Positions 1-11,400 of a DNA stretch of 64,000 nucleotides are shown here, piece after piece. This stretch comes from Stemphylium vesicarium (lineage: Eukaryota > Ascomycota > Dothideomycetes > Pleosporales > Pleosporaceae). The position numbers and the translations under genes were made by a program. The stretch covers positions 1-64,000 of the forward strand of contig QXCR01000004.1 in the NCBI GenBank assembly GCA_004380135.1, written 5' to 3'. The notes under the pieces were generated by a model. That model was given only the letters and a program-made list of their open reading frames with translations. It was not told where the DNA came from and searched no databases. The first letter of the stretch is position 1. Each line of letters begins with the position of its first letter.

Positions 1-683
1 TTGCACAACAGGAACGCCACGCAGTATTGGCGAATAGGCCGGCAACAATCGATAATTCCAAGTATATGCAGAACGTCTCGTGAGGTGGATTACTAGAAGG
101 CGCGTCACATGAGTGAGGATGATCGGCACATCAGCTAATCTATTTTTTATTTTATTCTCACCTATGCGACTCAAGTCTCAATACCCTACTGGTGCCTCAT
201 ATAAAATCCAACCTGCCCAGATGTTTGTAGGGGAGAGAAGAAATTGCGGCTTGGCCGGTGGGTGGTTAAAAACATGGCGGCGATGGCGCGACGAAAAACC
301 GCGCATCGGATCCTAGATGCGATAATGAGAATATAATGCATGCATCGGAGGAAAGAAAATCTGGCAGATGTTGAGATTGGCGGCGGCGGCGGGTGGGATG
401 ATTTTTGCGGGGGAAAGTGGGACGCGTATTGGAAAGAGATGGATAAATTGATTGATGGATGTGGGTCATGTTTGCTGAGGAGGATGATTGGAGGGTTGAA
501 TGGGGACTGGCACTGGCGCTGACACTGGCACTGCTGCTGTGTGGGTGTGATGTCACTTATGTTTATAGGCAAGTTAGGACGGGGAAGGGCAGACTGTTTT
601 TTGAAAAAACGGCCAACGCTATGCCAAATGAACCACAATCTCTGGGGGAAAAAATACCAAACCTAAAGACTGCAACCTCAATT
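1..683. other. Intergenic stretch, window left edge
   Basis: No convincing coding sequence. The open frames here are proline/serine-rich or glycine-rich readings of biased DNA. A short imperfect CTGGCACTG-like repetition lies around 505-540. The right end of the stretch is the 3' flank of FAB1 on the minus strand. Confidence 0.5.
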
Positions 684-3600
684 TCACATTCTCCGGGCAT
701 CAACACCCCATGCCAATGTCCTCCCCATATCCCTACTCCCACCTCCCACCGAACCCCCCGTACTCGCCGCACTGACGCCTCTCTGATGCCCCCTCTCCAT
801 TCCAAACGGACTCGCAACACCACCGGGCCCCGCTCCATCCTCAACTATTCCTCTACCACCAAGACCCTGTCCAACCAACCTTCCACTAAACTGATGCCAG
901 CAATTAGGAGCCTGGAGGATATACTTCTCCATGGCAATTCGGAATCGATTGCGGTAGTCACGCGGGGAAGTAATAGTAGGCTTGTTCTTGCCGCGGTCTT
1001 TGATCCAGCTCTCTAATTTCTTGTCCCAGGTATACGTGCGAATGCAATCGATGATGCCGACGATGATTTCGCGCTGCGTGTCGTCGAAGCCGGCCATGAG
1101 ACTGTAGTCCATGACGTTGTTTTGAGAGAGGAAGAGCGTGTCGTTGAAGACGCTGGCTTTGAGGAGCTTCTTGGTGTGTTCGCGTACGAAGATGGGGGTC
1201 TCGCTGTAGATGATGTCGACTAGGTTTTCGTCGAGGAGGACTTCGTCGCGCTCGCCGGTGGCTTGGATCTTGCGGTTGCGCATGCTGCCTTTGAGATCGT
1301 AGCGCCGATTTGGCTCGCGGTCGTAGAATAGGTTCTCCATGACGAGCATGTACCAATCAAAGTCGCGGCCGGTGGGTGTCTTGATTTGCACCTGGAAGAG
1401 ACCAAACATCTTGGCTATGACGCTGGGAAGCGATTTGAAGAGGTTTTGGTGCGTAAAGGCGAAGTAGTTGGGGCCGAACTTGAAGAATGCTTGTACTTCG
1501 ACGGGAGAGAGCGACTTGAGAACAAAGCGGTCATCGAGCGTCTTTAGGAAAATCGACTTTGACTTTCCGCCCTTGGAGTCCCATTTGGAACATCGCGAGA
1601 GGGATTCGACGAATCGTTCGGCGACACCGCATTTGCGGCGGAGGGCATCAAACGATTGGGCGTAGAAGATCTTGCAGTGCGCTTTGACTCCGCGGTTCGT
1701 GAAGCTATAGCGAATGTTGTGATTCTCTTCATGCAACAGATTGCGCTCGACAGATTCCTCAAAAGACTCCATAATTCCATCGCGTCTTTCAGCAGCAGTG
1801 GTGTCGTCGCGGAACGTTTGCAGTTTGGTAACGTAGTCGGGGCAGGACAGAGCCAAAGCGATGATAGAACTAGGTTCGTCCTCTCGAATGATGATATCCG
1901 AATTCTCCCAGACATGCTCAATCTGCGAAAATGGATATTCAAGCGGCGTCCAACCACTGGCTGAGCGTTCGGACCAAAAGCTTGTCAGTATCTTCAATAG
2001 AGTATTCTTCTCATGCTTCGGTAGCTCCAAGGAATTTTCTAGCTGGGAGTCGCTGAGATCCAAGAGCTTAGAACTGGAGAGACTCTCAGGCAAGGGTATG
2101 TCCTCGGGAGTAGTCTCCGTGTCGCTGATATCGTTGTCCATGTCCGAAGCGGAGTGGCTAGGAGACTTGGGCGACTCATCACTTCCCGGAGGCTCTGCCA
2201 TGACATCTTTAGTGTGTCGCTCATCGGTCAGCGATTGGGAAGCAGTTGTCGAATCGCCCATGTGCTCCGTGAAGGTGCTATTGTCAAGGGTACTATCATC
2301 GAGACTAGCTCTTTCAGGGGACCCAGCGGGTAGATCTTCATCGGAATCCTCATTCTCTTGCACAGCATCGTGAACGTTCTTGTATACCTCTACAACTGGT
2401 TTCGAGGAAGCCAATGGAAACGCCCGTACTTGTCTTGCTCTATCGTTACGCCGCTCACGCATGCGCTGGTTTTGGAACTCTCTTGAAAGTTGTTCAAAAT
2501 GTTGCGCGATCTTCGAGACCTTGGTTTGTTTCTGGTAGGGAATGGACCGTGGGATGCGAGACGAAGCCTTGGGCTGCTTCGGGGTCCCCATCCCTAAGCC
2601 TAGCCGCTCAGTTATGCGCTCGAATGCTTTCGAGTTGTCGTTGGCCACAGCTTTTGGTGTAGTCGGCCCGGTGTTGAATGGTGACGGAGCCGGGAAAGGA
2701 CTCATGTGCTTGGGGATGTTACCCGGTTGAGATTGTGTCCTGACAAGCGCTGCAGGTCTTGCGGGAATCTCGCGCTTTGGGGCTTCAACCAGGCGAGGAA
2801 TCTTGCTTTCCACGGTGGGGCTTGGCGCCGACGACGGCTGTGGTGACGGGCTACTGGGCATATTCTCAATGGCATCTGCAAGAGACTTATCAATCGGATT
2901 GACTCTGGGATGGCTTGTAGGTGTCGGCGATCCTTCATCAAATCTATTGGGATCAGAAGCAACCGTGGGAGTCTTGACCAAGTCCTCGCCAGTAGTACCG
3001 CGATTGTCAGGGAAATTGGAAGACACTGCCAAATCCAGATGACGGACGTCTTCCCGTTCTATAGCGTCGCGGGGCGTTTGGATAGGCAGATCCGAGTTTG
3101 CCTTTGGCGATGTAGGGGTCTTGCTGTCAGGCGTCGCAGGCATATCCTTCTCAGACTGTTCGCTACCGGGGTTCTCTTCCTTCACTACCGAGCTCAGCAT
3201 GTCGCGAGTCGCCTCCGGAGACATGTTCGATGGCCTGGGAGATAGTGCTATTGACTCGTCCTTCTCGTCAATGTACGAATCGTCCGCGCCCGACTCTGTA
3301 CCCTCGTCGACCGATGCCAACGAGCTCGTGGACTCATCACGCTCGAGGAACCTCTTCAGCTGCATGTTTGCATACCTCCGAATGTCTCGTTCCGAGGGGA
3401 AGAATTGCTGCTCAAACTCGATAAAGGTTACATCCCACGCGATGGCCTTTTCTTGGATTGCCCGGATCGCGCGATTCATGGGAATTATCTCGTAGTACTT
3501 GGAGCTCATATACTTATCCTGAAGCTTGGCCTTTAGCCATTCGTGCTCCTCGTTGGCGCGTTTCAGTAGTAGGTCGACCTCCTTGCGACACAAGTCGACC

Positions 3601-6600
3601 TTTTCTGGAATGACGTCTTCCACGTGGATACCCTGGATGCGGGCGCGAAGGGAGTCCATGAAGCAGTCCAATTTCTCCTCTATCATAAGATACTGGCTAT
3701 TCTTCAGCTTCAGGTCGCTATCCACCTTCCAGGTAACGTTTGGCTTTGGCGCAATCACCTCGTACATTGGTACAGGGTCGTATTGGATACGAAGAGCAAC
3801 GTTATTGTAACCAAAGTAGCGAACGTGGTCTTTGTGGATATCGTGTGGACATATGCCAGCTCGGGGATGAAGCTTCGTGCTCCAAAAGGTCAGTTCGAGA
3901 TACTTTGCGAACGAGTACCTCCAGCTCCACTCGGACATTGGGAAAGCCTGCGTTTCTTGGCCACATATTCTGCAGCAGCTCCACATGAGAATGGTTTGAT
4001 ACATGCCCTTCAGCTTCGGTGGATGTTTCTGAACAACAACAGTCATCTGACCCTCTCCATGTACATACTGACGAGAGTGATCGAGCATTCTCCGGTCACA
4101 ATTACCCACTTCGCAAGCAACGCCGGCTGAAGTGCAGAGGTCTTCCACGTACTGTCCGAGGGTACAGTCAGGCGTAAAACCGTCATCGTAATCATGTTCC
4201 TGGTAGAAACCAAGGGCGATGATCTCTGGTCCGATACAGGGAGTAGAGGTTGTGGTGTTGACCACACTGTACAGCACGGCAATCTTCTGGTGATTGAAAG
4301 GGTCGTAAAGATCCGTATTTCCCGAAAGATATTGTTCCCACTGGCGTCTCTGCGTCATGTATTGATGCATCGCCCTGTCGTATTCGGAAGCATGTACCGC
4401 GGACAAGAACTCTCGAACCTGTTTTGAGGCCTGTTCAACGACCGTGTGAACCATCTCAGGCTGTACGAGCTCGAACTTCTGGCCCACTTCTCCCGACTTC
4501 TCTTCATCGTGATCCTCAGCAGTGTATTGGTTCTTCAACTTCTTTAGGTGGCCTAGTTTCGCTTCATACTGACGAGCTTGTTCGAGCAGATATGGCTGCA
4601 TGAACTTGACAAAGGGTGAGGAAGAAAGAATCTTTGTGCGGTGGTTCTCAACCATGTCGCTATAGTAGGATGGAGCAGCATCGTGGGAGAAATGTTCTTG
4701 GTCATCATCTGAGGTGTTTGTGCGCTGAGGGGTAGAGTCGCCAACGCTCTGTAGTTGCTGGTTGTCCTGCTCATTGCCGAATGCAAGAGTCCCAGTGATG
4801 GAAGTCGTCGGGGTATCTATAAACTCGTCTCGCATGAGACAGGTCTCAAGACGAAGGTTGTATACGACGTACGTCATGAACTCAGTAACGCGTTTTAATC
4901 TTGTGAGCTCAGGGTTCTCGGCTCCCCTCAGAACAATGGTGCATCCGAGCTCTTTCTGACAACCGGATAAGAAGATGTAAGTCTTCCTCGCGTTCCTATG
5001 CACATATGTCTTCACGTCAAAGCTACCGCACGATCCAAGATGAGAAGGGTCAATTGCGAGCTTGTCAACGGACGAGATCATCCTCGAGTTGGTGCACCTT
5101 GCAACCGCGTTTAGCACTGTTGGCTTGACATTGTAGACGACAGCAATGCCTTCTTTCTCCAGGAATTCGAGAGCCAGGCCTGATACATTGCGCTGCACTA
5201 ACAGGACATGAGGCTCAAGAGCCACTATCCGATTAACAAGATTGCGAAGATACTCGCGTTCCTGCGCGATGACTGGCTCCAGACTCATGAAATGCGCTTG
5301 ATGTCGCGCGTATTCAATTGCGAAGGTGATGATTGCGATGCGCGGATTAGTTATGTTACGTGGCATGCTACGCAGAGCGACGTTCTTGGTGAAGACTACC
5401 CCGGAAATGTAGGCCGTGTCCTTTGGCTTGCCGCCCGGAATCTTCTTCAGCTTGATGTAGTTTCTCACGTCAATATCGTCGCCTCTGTCCACGTCGGGGT
5501 TGACATCATCTGTACACTGGCGCAGAATTGGGATCAAGGCCTTTTCCCAACTTGAGGCGTGCGGTACACCGGCATCATTCAGCATTTGAATCAGAAGTTT
5601 CCGCGCGTGGTCAAGACTAGCTTTGTTGAGTTCGACCTTGGGTGTCATGCCTTGCATGGACGCGCTACGTGTGATTCTCGATCCTGGGGGAGTCGGCGAT
5701 GGAGATGGCTGCAGTTGCGGTGTTCCTGGTCCACTAGCGCCATAGCCGGTATACGGCCGCAGTAATGTGCTGCTCTTCGATCGTCTCGGCGAGGCTCTGT
5801 GGGTCATGCTGCTTACGCTGAGATTCCGCCGCCTAGATGGGCGATTGCCATTGCGGCTGGTAATGCTGATGTTGTCTGCATCACGGGCGTGGCCGACGCC
5901 AATGACACTTCTGTCACCAGCCCTCGACTTTCCTTTCCTCATAGCAGCCAAAAGGCCACCAAATCCACCCTTTTCGCCGTCCAGATTTGCGCCAGTCGCA
6001 GGATCCTCCCTCAAGGCTGCAAAAATGCTTGCGTGCTCTTCTTCACTGGATCCTTCATCTGACATGAATGCGGCAAGGTCTGGATCGATGATATTATCGT
6101 GGTGAAAAGCAGACAGACTCGGCTGGCTGCGTGAGCTATCGTGAAACTGGTGAAAGGGTGCTCGATCATCGTGTTTGACGTTGCGCATATGCTGGTGCTT
6201 AGACGGGTGGCGTTTATGGCTGGATGAGCGCGGTCGTCCTCCCATGGATCGTAGGGATCGTGAAGAGCTTGGTCGGGCTAGCGTCGGAGGACCGACTTCT
6301 ATAACGTGCGACCGACGTTTCTTTTCACTGCCTATCTTCCTCGACATTGGAATGCTGATGGTTGGTGTTCCGATCTTGGTATGATCGCTCTCAATATGGT
6401 CACCCTCCTCTTCGTCAGAATACTGAACTTGGTCGCCGGGGTCATACAACGAGGCTTGATCGCCTTCATCTGTGTAATCGGAAGAATCGTCTTCGTGGCC
6501 ATAGATGATGCCTTCACATGGCTTACACACTTTGAGATTGCTCTGTTGCCCAAACACCTTCCCAGACACGATCGAGGTACATTTGGAGTCAAAGATCTGC

Positions 6601-7883
6601 CCGCATGTTCGGCAGTGGTGCTTACGTCTAAAGGTAGTGAAAGCGTCCCCACAGTTGAAACAGGCCTTGGCATTCTCATCTCGCATCCAAAACTCTCGAT
6701 CCAGTATCTTTCTTCGCATCTGGGTAAAGGTACTCTTTGACATGTTGTGTATAGCAGGCGAGGCTGAAGCTCTGCGTTGAACCTCGTCAATAGGTGCGAC
6801 AGCAGGAGTGCGGATGGTGGAGGTGGTCACGACAGAACTGAGACCGTCGGAAGAAGAAGCTCTCGAGATCCGGTAGCCTGGGAGGTGCGAGGGACCAACG
6901 GAGAGCAAAGGCGGACGCTGTGGTTCGGGCTTGCTGACTGGAGGTTGGGCGTTGACGGCAGGGTAGTTGGGTTGAACAGCCTCAGTAGACTTTTCAAGCT
7001 GGTCCCTCGCTTTACTGGACGCAGAGCGAGGAGGTTGGTATTGGCTTTCCGCTCGGGAACTGACCCGACTGAGGCTTTCGCGGGGCGTGTCTGCTGGGTT
7101 TTTAAACTTGGCGCCGTCACCTGTAGACCCTTCCCCTTTCACAACCACCATGTCGTCCTCGTCGGTATCGTCACTCTCCCGATGTCCGTGACCGAAGTCG
7201 CCTTTTTGTCTTCGGGCAGCATCTTCTCGAGGCGGAGCGAAACGGGGAGACTCTTTATGGCTGCCCATGATAGGATCCCTCGGTGTGTTACTTCTCGGTA
7301 GTTCGGCGTGAGATTTGGAGTGACTGCTGACTGGGCTTAGGATGTAGGCATCTTCCTGCTTAGCAGACTGGCCAGGTTCGATGGGCGCAGAAATGGAGGG
7401 TCTGGATCGTGTGGTTGAAAGTGAAGTTCTGGATGCGCTCATGGATGCTTTGCTTGATATCGTGGTAGTCGAGATGTTGGAGTCGCGCGAGGGAGGAAGA
7501 GGTTCGGGAAAGGTGGTTGTGGCTGGCGATTGCAGTCTTGAAGACGGCCCAGACACGACGACAGGCGATGATACAGCAGTGCCACCAGGGCTTGGATTGA
7601 CGGGCGCCGATCTGGGCGCTATTGGTGTGCTGGACCTGCCAGCGACGTTGCCATGTCCATCTTGAGGCTGTTCCCTCCCACCTCCTACTGAAGCCCTCAA
7701 TCGACTGTATAGCCCGCTGAAACCGCCCGGCACCAGATCTATCCCTTTGGGCTCGCCCACAACCGACGGCGCAGGAGGCACAGTAAAGTCGTCAAAGGTA
7801 GTAAGCGTGTCCGAGCGCGATGCCGTGGCATGCATTTGGTGCAGCGAAGGCTGCAGCGACCCCCGCCGCGAATAGCTCGACAT
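684..7883 (-). CDS. FAB1: 1-phosphatidylinositol-3-phosphate 5-kinase (Fab1/PIKfyve)
   Basis: Makes PtdIns(3,5)P2 from PtdIns3P on endosome/vacuole membranes, controlling vacuole size and retrograde traffic (family knowledge). The 2399-residue reading frame is uninterrupted by introns. A FYVE zinc finger lies near residues 395-465, with the WMRD signature, the RRKHHCR basic patch and paired Cys motifs. A CCT/TCP-1-like chaperonin domain lies around 790-1030 (GGKPKDTAYISGVVF, then the MPRNITNPRIAIITF block). A Cys-rich Fab1-specific region with ICPHDIHKDHVRYFG follows at about 1300-1500. The C-terminal PIP kinase domain (about 1975-2330) shows YDLKGSMRNR, NNVMDYSLMAG and GIIDCIRTYTWDKKLE. Long Ser/Pro/Thr-rich disordered stretches separate the domains. 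Domain order and length match filamentous-fungal Fab1. The start is the first Met of the frame, MSSYSRRGS. It is divergent from the gene at 8500. Confidence 0.96.
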   Translation of the reverse strand: MSSYSRRGSLQPSLHQMHATASRSDTLTTFDDFTVPPAPSVVGEPKGIDLVPGGFSGLYSRLRASVGGGREQPQDGHGNVAGRSSTPIAPRSAPVNPSPGGTAVSSPVVVSGPSSRLQSPATTTFPEPLPPSRDSNISTTTISSKASMSASRTSLSTTRSRPSISAPIEPGQSAKQEDAYILSPVSSHSKSHAELPRSNTPRDPIMGSHKESPRFAPPREDAARRQKGDFGHGHRESDDTDEDDMVVVKGEGSTGDGAKFKNPADTPRESLSRVSSRAESQYQPPRSASSKARDQLEKSTEAVQPNYPAVNAQPPVSKPEPQRPPLLSVGPSHLPGYRISRASSSDGLSSVVTTSTIRTPAVAPIDEVQRRASASPAIHNMSKSTFTQMRRKILDREFWMRDENAKACFNCGDAFTTFRRKHHCRTCGQIFDSKCTSIVSGKVFGQQSNLKVCKPCEGIIYGHEDDSSDYTDEGDQASLYDPGDQVQYSDEEEGDHIESDHTKIGTPTISIPMSRKIGSEKKRRSHVIEVGPPTLARPSSSRSLRSMGGRPRSSSHKRHPSKHQHMRNVKHDDRAPFHQFHDSSRSQPSLSAFHHDNIIDPDLAAFMSDEGSSEEEHASIFAALREDPATGANLDGEKGGFGGLLAAMRKGKSRAGDRSVIGVGHARDADNISITSRNGNRPSRRRNLSVSSMTHRASPRRSKSSTLLRPYTGYGASGPGTPQLQPSPSPTPPGSRITRSASMQGMTPKVELNKASLDHARKLLIQMLNDAGVPHASSWEKALIPILRQCTDDVNPDVDRGDDIDVRNYIKLKKIPGGKPKDTAYISGVVFTKNVALRSMPRNITNPRIAIITFAIEYARHQAHFMSLEPVIAQEREYLRNLVNRIVALEPHVLLVQRNVSGLALEFLEKEGIAVVYNVKPTVLNAVARCTNSRMISSVDKLAIDPSHLGSCGSFDVKTYVHRNARKTYIFLSGCQKELGCTIVLRGAENPELTRLKRVTEFMTYVVYNLRLETCLMRDEFIDTPTTSITGTLAFGNEQDNQQLQSVGDSTPQRTNTSDDDQEHFSHDAAPSYYSDMVENHRTKILSSSPFVKFMQPYLLEQARQYEAKLGHLKKLKNQYTAEDHDEEKSGEVGQKFELVQPEMVHTVVEQASKQVREFLSAVHASEYDRAMHQYMTQRRQWEQYLSGNTDLYDPFNHQKIAVLYSVVNTTTSTPCIGPEIIALGFYQEHDYDDGFTPDCTLGQYVEDLCTSAGVACEVGNCDRRMLDHSRQYVHGEGQMTVVVQKHPPKLKGMYQTILMWSCCRICGQETQAFPMSEWSWRYSFAKYLELTFWSTKLHPRAGICPHDIHKDHVRYFGYNNVALRIQYDPVPMYEVIAPKPNVTWKVDSDLKLKNSQYLMIEEKLDCFMDSLRARIQGIHVEDVIPEKVDLCRKEVDLLLKRANEEHEWLKAKLQDKYMSSKYYEIIPMNRAIRAIQEKAIAWDVTFIEFEQQFFPSERDIRRYANMQLKRFLERDESTSSLASVDEGTESGADDSYIDEKDESIALSPRPSNMSPEATRDMLSSVVKEENPGSEQSEKDMPATPDSKTPTSPKANSDLPIQTPRDAIEREDVRHLDLAVSSNFPDNRGTTGEDLVKTPTVASDPNRFDEGSPTPTSHPRVNPIDKSLADAIENMPSSPSPQPSSAPSPTVESKIPRLVEAPKREIPARPAALVRTQSQPGNIPKHMSPFPAPSPFNTGPTTPKAVANDNSKAFERITERLGLGMGTPKQPKASSRIPRSIPYQKQTKVSKIAQHFEQLSREFQNQRMRERRNDRARQVRAFPLASSKPVVEVYKNVHDAVQENEDSDEDLPAGSPERASLDDSTLDNSTFTEHMGDSTTASQSLTDERHTKDVMAEPPGSDESPKSPSHSASDMDNDISDTETTPEDIPLPESLSSSKLLDLSDSQLENSLELPKHEKNTLLKILTSFWSERSASGWTPLEYPFSQIEHVWENSDIIIREDEPSSIIALALSCPDYVTKLQTFRDDTTAAERRDGIMESFEESVERNLLHEENHNIRYSFTNRGVKAHCKIFYAQSFDALRRKCGVAERFVESLSRCSKWDSKGGKSKSIFLKTLDDRFVLKSLSPVEVQAFFKFGPNYFAFTHQNLFKSLPSVIAKMFGLFQVQIKTPTGRDFDWYMLVMENLFYDREPNRRYDLKGSMRNRKIQATGERDEVLLDENLVDIIYSETPIFVREHTKKLLKASVFNDTLFLSQNNVMDYSLMAGFDDTQREIIVGIIDCIRTYTWDKKLESWIKDRGKNKPTITSPRDYRNRFRIAMEKYILQAPNCWHQFSGRLVGQGLGGRGIVEDGAGPGGVASPFGMERGHQRGVSAASTGGSVGGGSRDMGRTLAWGVDARRM

Positions 7884-8499
7884 GGCTACTGTTGGTGAGA
7901 CTGGGGCGAGTCGGTGCAGTGCAACGTGCGTGGTATCTGGAGACGGAAGGAGGTCCGACAGCAGTCAGTGAAGGGCAGCATCAGGCTTCACGTGGAGAGG
8001 ACAGTCTGATGAGAGGTGAAGTGGAGGTCTAGAGTTTCGTCACTTGTATTGAGACTACCGCGCCGGCTGGTGAATGTCAAGGGTGTGTCAGATATCGGAC
8101 ATGTGCGTGAGAACATGGCAGTTAAAGGAGGGTCCAGGCATCAACGTGTGGGCTATGAGAGCTTCTTTGATCATCACGAGGCGTGCAGCTGCGGAGAGAT
8201 ACGACGACGCATATGTTAGCGGGCAATGACGCGCAGCCGCCAAGCGCGCCCACCACGGAGCCCCACCCTCTGCCAGATGGCAATCCACCTGCAGCATCCA
8301 ATGCAGCTGCCGTGAAAGGTCGCAGCAGAGGCAAACATGCCTCGAGAAGGATAAGAGAGTTCCAGCTTGTTCCTTGGTAGCGAAATTGAAATGTTGTTTC
8401 CAATGCTTCTCGCCCACACCTTATCATTTGAACTTCTCCAAGATTCGCTCGGGGCAAACGCGTCGCGTCTCCCGCCCGGGACCCGTAAACACGCTTTAC
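7884..8499. promoter_or_regulatory. Shared upstream region of FAB1 and the TPP1-like gene
   Basis: A 616-bp spacer between divergent start codons that must hold both promoters. I see no clear TATA box, and the short open frames on both strands look like chance. Confidence 0.4.
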
Positions 8500-11400
8500 A
8501 TGGCCGTTCGCCTTGACGCCTGGCTTGAAGAAATCTTCGAGTCTTAGCTACTACTAGGCAACCACTGGCTCCAGGAAAAACACGAGAGAAAGAAAAGCCG
8601 TGTCAAGGTTGAGCGCGACAGGGACTGGGAGGGTCTCTACCACGACAACGGCTCGTGCTTGGACATTACCAACTACATCCATCCCGAGCGCAACAGCGCA
8701 TTGCAGGTCCTCCAGGCATGTGACGCGTACTTTTGGTCACGTATCTGACACGACGTCTAATCTATGCTAGACCAAGCCCTTTATACTGACTGACGGTGAG
8801 AGCCATATCGTCGCCGACCTCGCGCCCTACTGCACTCGAGACTTTACCACCCGATACCCCGCCTTGTCATATCTCAGTCCAGACAGCGTCATAGCTGTGC
8901 GCAAATACACTATCCGATATACGCCATACGGGCCACCGCGCGCCAGGCTGTGTTTTATGCTGCATCGGATTGACTGGTTGTGCGCATACTGTCCGAAAGA
9001 GGCCCGGCTTGAACAGCGGAAGCTTAGTATCCGTATGCCAGGGGGATCAGGTTGGTGTATTGCTTCGACAACTGTTCGAAGCTCGCGCACGAGAGGACAG
9101 TCGAAGTTTGGCATTGGGCGGCGAAACCGAAGTCGAGGATACAATGGCTGGCGCTTCGGATGAGAGCCAACCGTACGACAGCGACACCAGTACGCATTCC
9201 CAGATGCCCCACACCCAAGTAGCATTTGAGACACAAATACAACACCCGATCCGAACGCGCCGGGACACAGATGAGCCGCAAGTTATAGGAGTAAACAGGC
9301 TGGAGCCAGTCTTGGCCGGGAACACGCAAAGAGTTGATGTTCAACCAGGGGCAGCCAACACCTTTTATGAGGAAAGGCAGAGGTTAGTGTCCCTCCTGGG
9401 AGGACATCAAAATCCCAGCACAACCAAGTCCAGTGGAACGTCCTTACAGGGCTTCGTACAAGACGCATTTGCCAAAGAGCCAAGCGTGGACAATACAGCT
9501 GCAGCCGCAAATCAGCCTCCACAACCTCATCATACATCACCGAGTCAGCAACCCAGAGCCGAACCTCAGAAGGCAGGCGCTATTATCCCTTCTTCAAGTC
9601 CAGAAAAACGGCGCAGCAAAGACATCTCATCGCTTGCGCCCCCAAGCGAAAAAGCTGCCGAACAGGTTCAAACTAATGACAATCAAGTTGAACCCGACAC
9701 TTCCGAAGAGGCCGCTACATCCGCCCTGAAATGCTCTTGGATGAGAGGCTTCATCTTCAACAGCGAGTCGATCAAAGTCCCTAGGCTTCAATTAGAGTGC
9801 TTGAACAAAGAAACGAGTTGGCTGAAGCCTCAGCCCGGAGTTCCACCATTCCAAAATGGAAACATGCCGCAGACTATTCTTCATAATCTTCATAGAATGG
9901 CCGATGAGCAAGCCGCCTTGAGGGAAGAGGGCAATTCTGATGGTGAATCTGACATTGGTCCTTCACCAGACAGTCTATCAGCAAACATCAATTTGTCCGG
10001 AGAGTCTGTGCCTCAAACCACTCAAGACGATGATCCTGCAAGCAGCGATCCAGTTTCGTGGGCAGCCAGTCCAGAGCCACCGCCAGTGCCAGTCAACGTC
10101 CGTCAGGAGTTGCCTCCAGATTCCAGTCTTGAAGACCACACATCGAGCGCAAAGCAGCATCCCGAAACACATTCGACGTCTCTCGCCAGGCAGCCGCAAC
10201 AGTCCGATGTTATAGAGATCTTGAATAACGATGCTGAGCCCGAATCGTCGTTTCCCGCTATCCAAGCGCCCGTCGACTCGGACGACGAGATGGAGATGGA
10301 CGAGTTCGTTCCGCAAGCGCTAGGCGAGGACCTCGCAGAGAAACCAAGTTCACATGCAAAAAAGCCAAACGCCCCCAGCCCGAAAAAGTTCAAGACGCAG
10401 TCTATTGTCCAGGTGAGAGAAACACCATACGGTAAAGGTAAAATGGCCGACCACATGGCAAGCACAGCTCCCGATGGATCAACCTTAAAAAACGGGCATG
10501 ACTCTAGCGCTGAATCTAAACGTACTTCGTCTACATCCATTGTGCGCAGCACGTATGACATGCCAGCTGCTTCGAGTTCTGCTGAAATTGGGCAATGTCA
10601 CGTAGATGAGGCGGAGAAAGCGGGTGCAGTATCAGGAGAGGTGTCAGCGAATACTCAGCGAGAAAAAGTAGAGACGCACAACGCACCCACGGAGAGCCGG
10701 CTTGACCATGATTCCGAAGATGTGCAAATGACTGATCTACCTTTGAACACGGAAGAAAGTGTCGAAACGGCTGTTGTTGAAAGCGGACCACGGGTACCAT
10801 CGCTCCTTGTAGAGAAAAAGGCGCATAGCGTTACATCAAATACAACTCCGAAGCCTGCGAGATCGTTGCCCACGGAGACCAGGTCAGAAACATCGCCGGT
10901 CATGTCTCACGTCGCTTCCAGCTCTACAAAACGCAAACTTGACGTTTCTCCCGTCAAGGGCAATCGACGACATTCCAAGCGACGTGAGATCAAGATTGTT
11001 GGCTTTGGAGATGCTTCGCCTGTTCCTATTGACCCGGCTGCTCAGCTAAGAGAGGATCGAGAAGAATCCCTGCGTATATTCCGCGAGAAGCGGAATTCAA
11101 GCACGAGCTTTGAGAGCCGAGCTGAGCCAACGAGTAAACCCACAGAGCTGGCAAGCATAGAAGCTACGGAGCTTAACCACGTCAAAGTGCCAAATGACCA
11201 AGTAGCACCAGTCAACAGATCACCACGGCACCAAAGCCTTTATGAGGACCCAAGTCCCAGACCTACTGTAGTTTCCAGGTCACAACTTCCGCCAGAAGAC
11301 ACTCAGCTCAGAAACCAACCACGGCCTTCGCAACTCCAAGACCCCTCCCCCCAAAACACGCAAACTCCAGACACCCCCGCTTTCTCCAACCACGACACTC

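Noticed and set aside
186..638. 150-codon minus frame at the left edge
   Set aside because: Pro/Ser/His-rich reading of biased DNA; overlapping frames on both strands are equally open; no motif.
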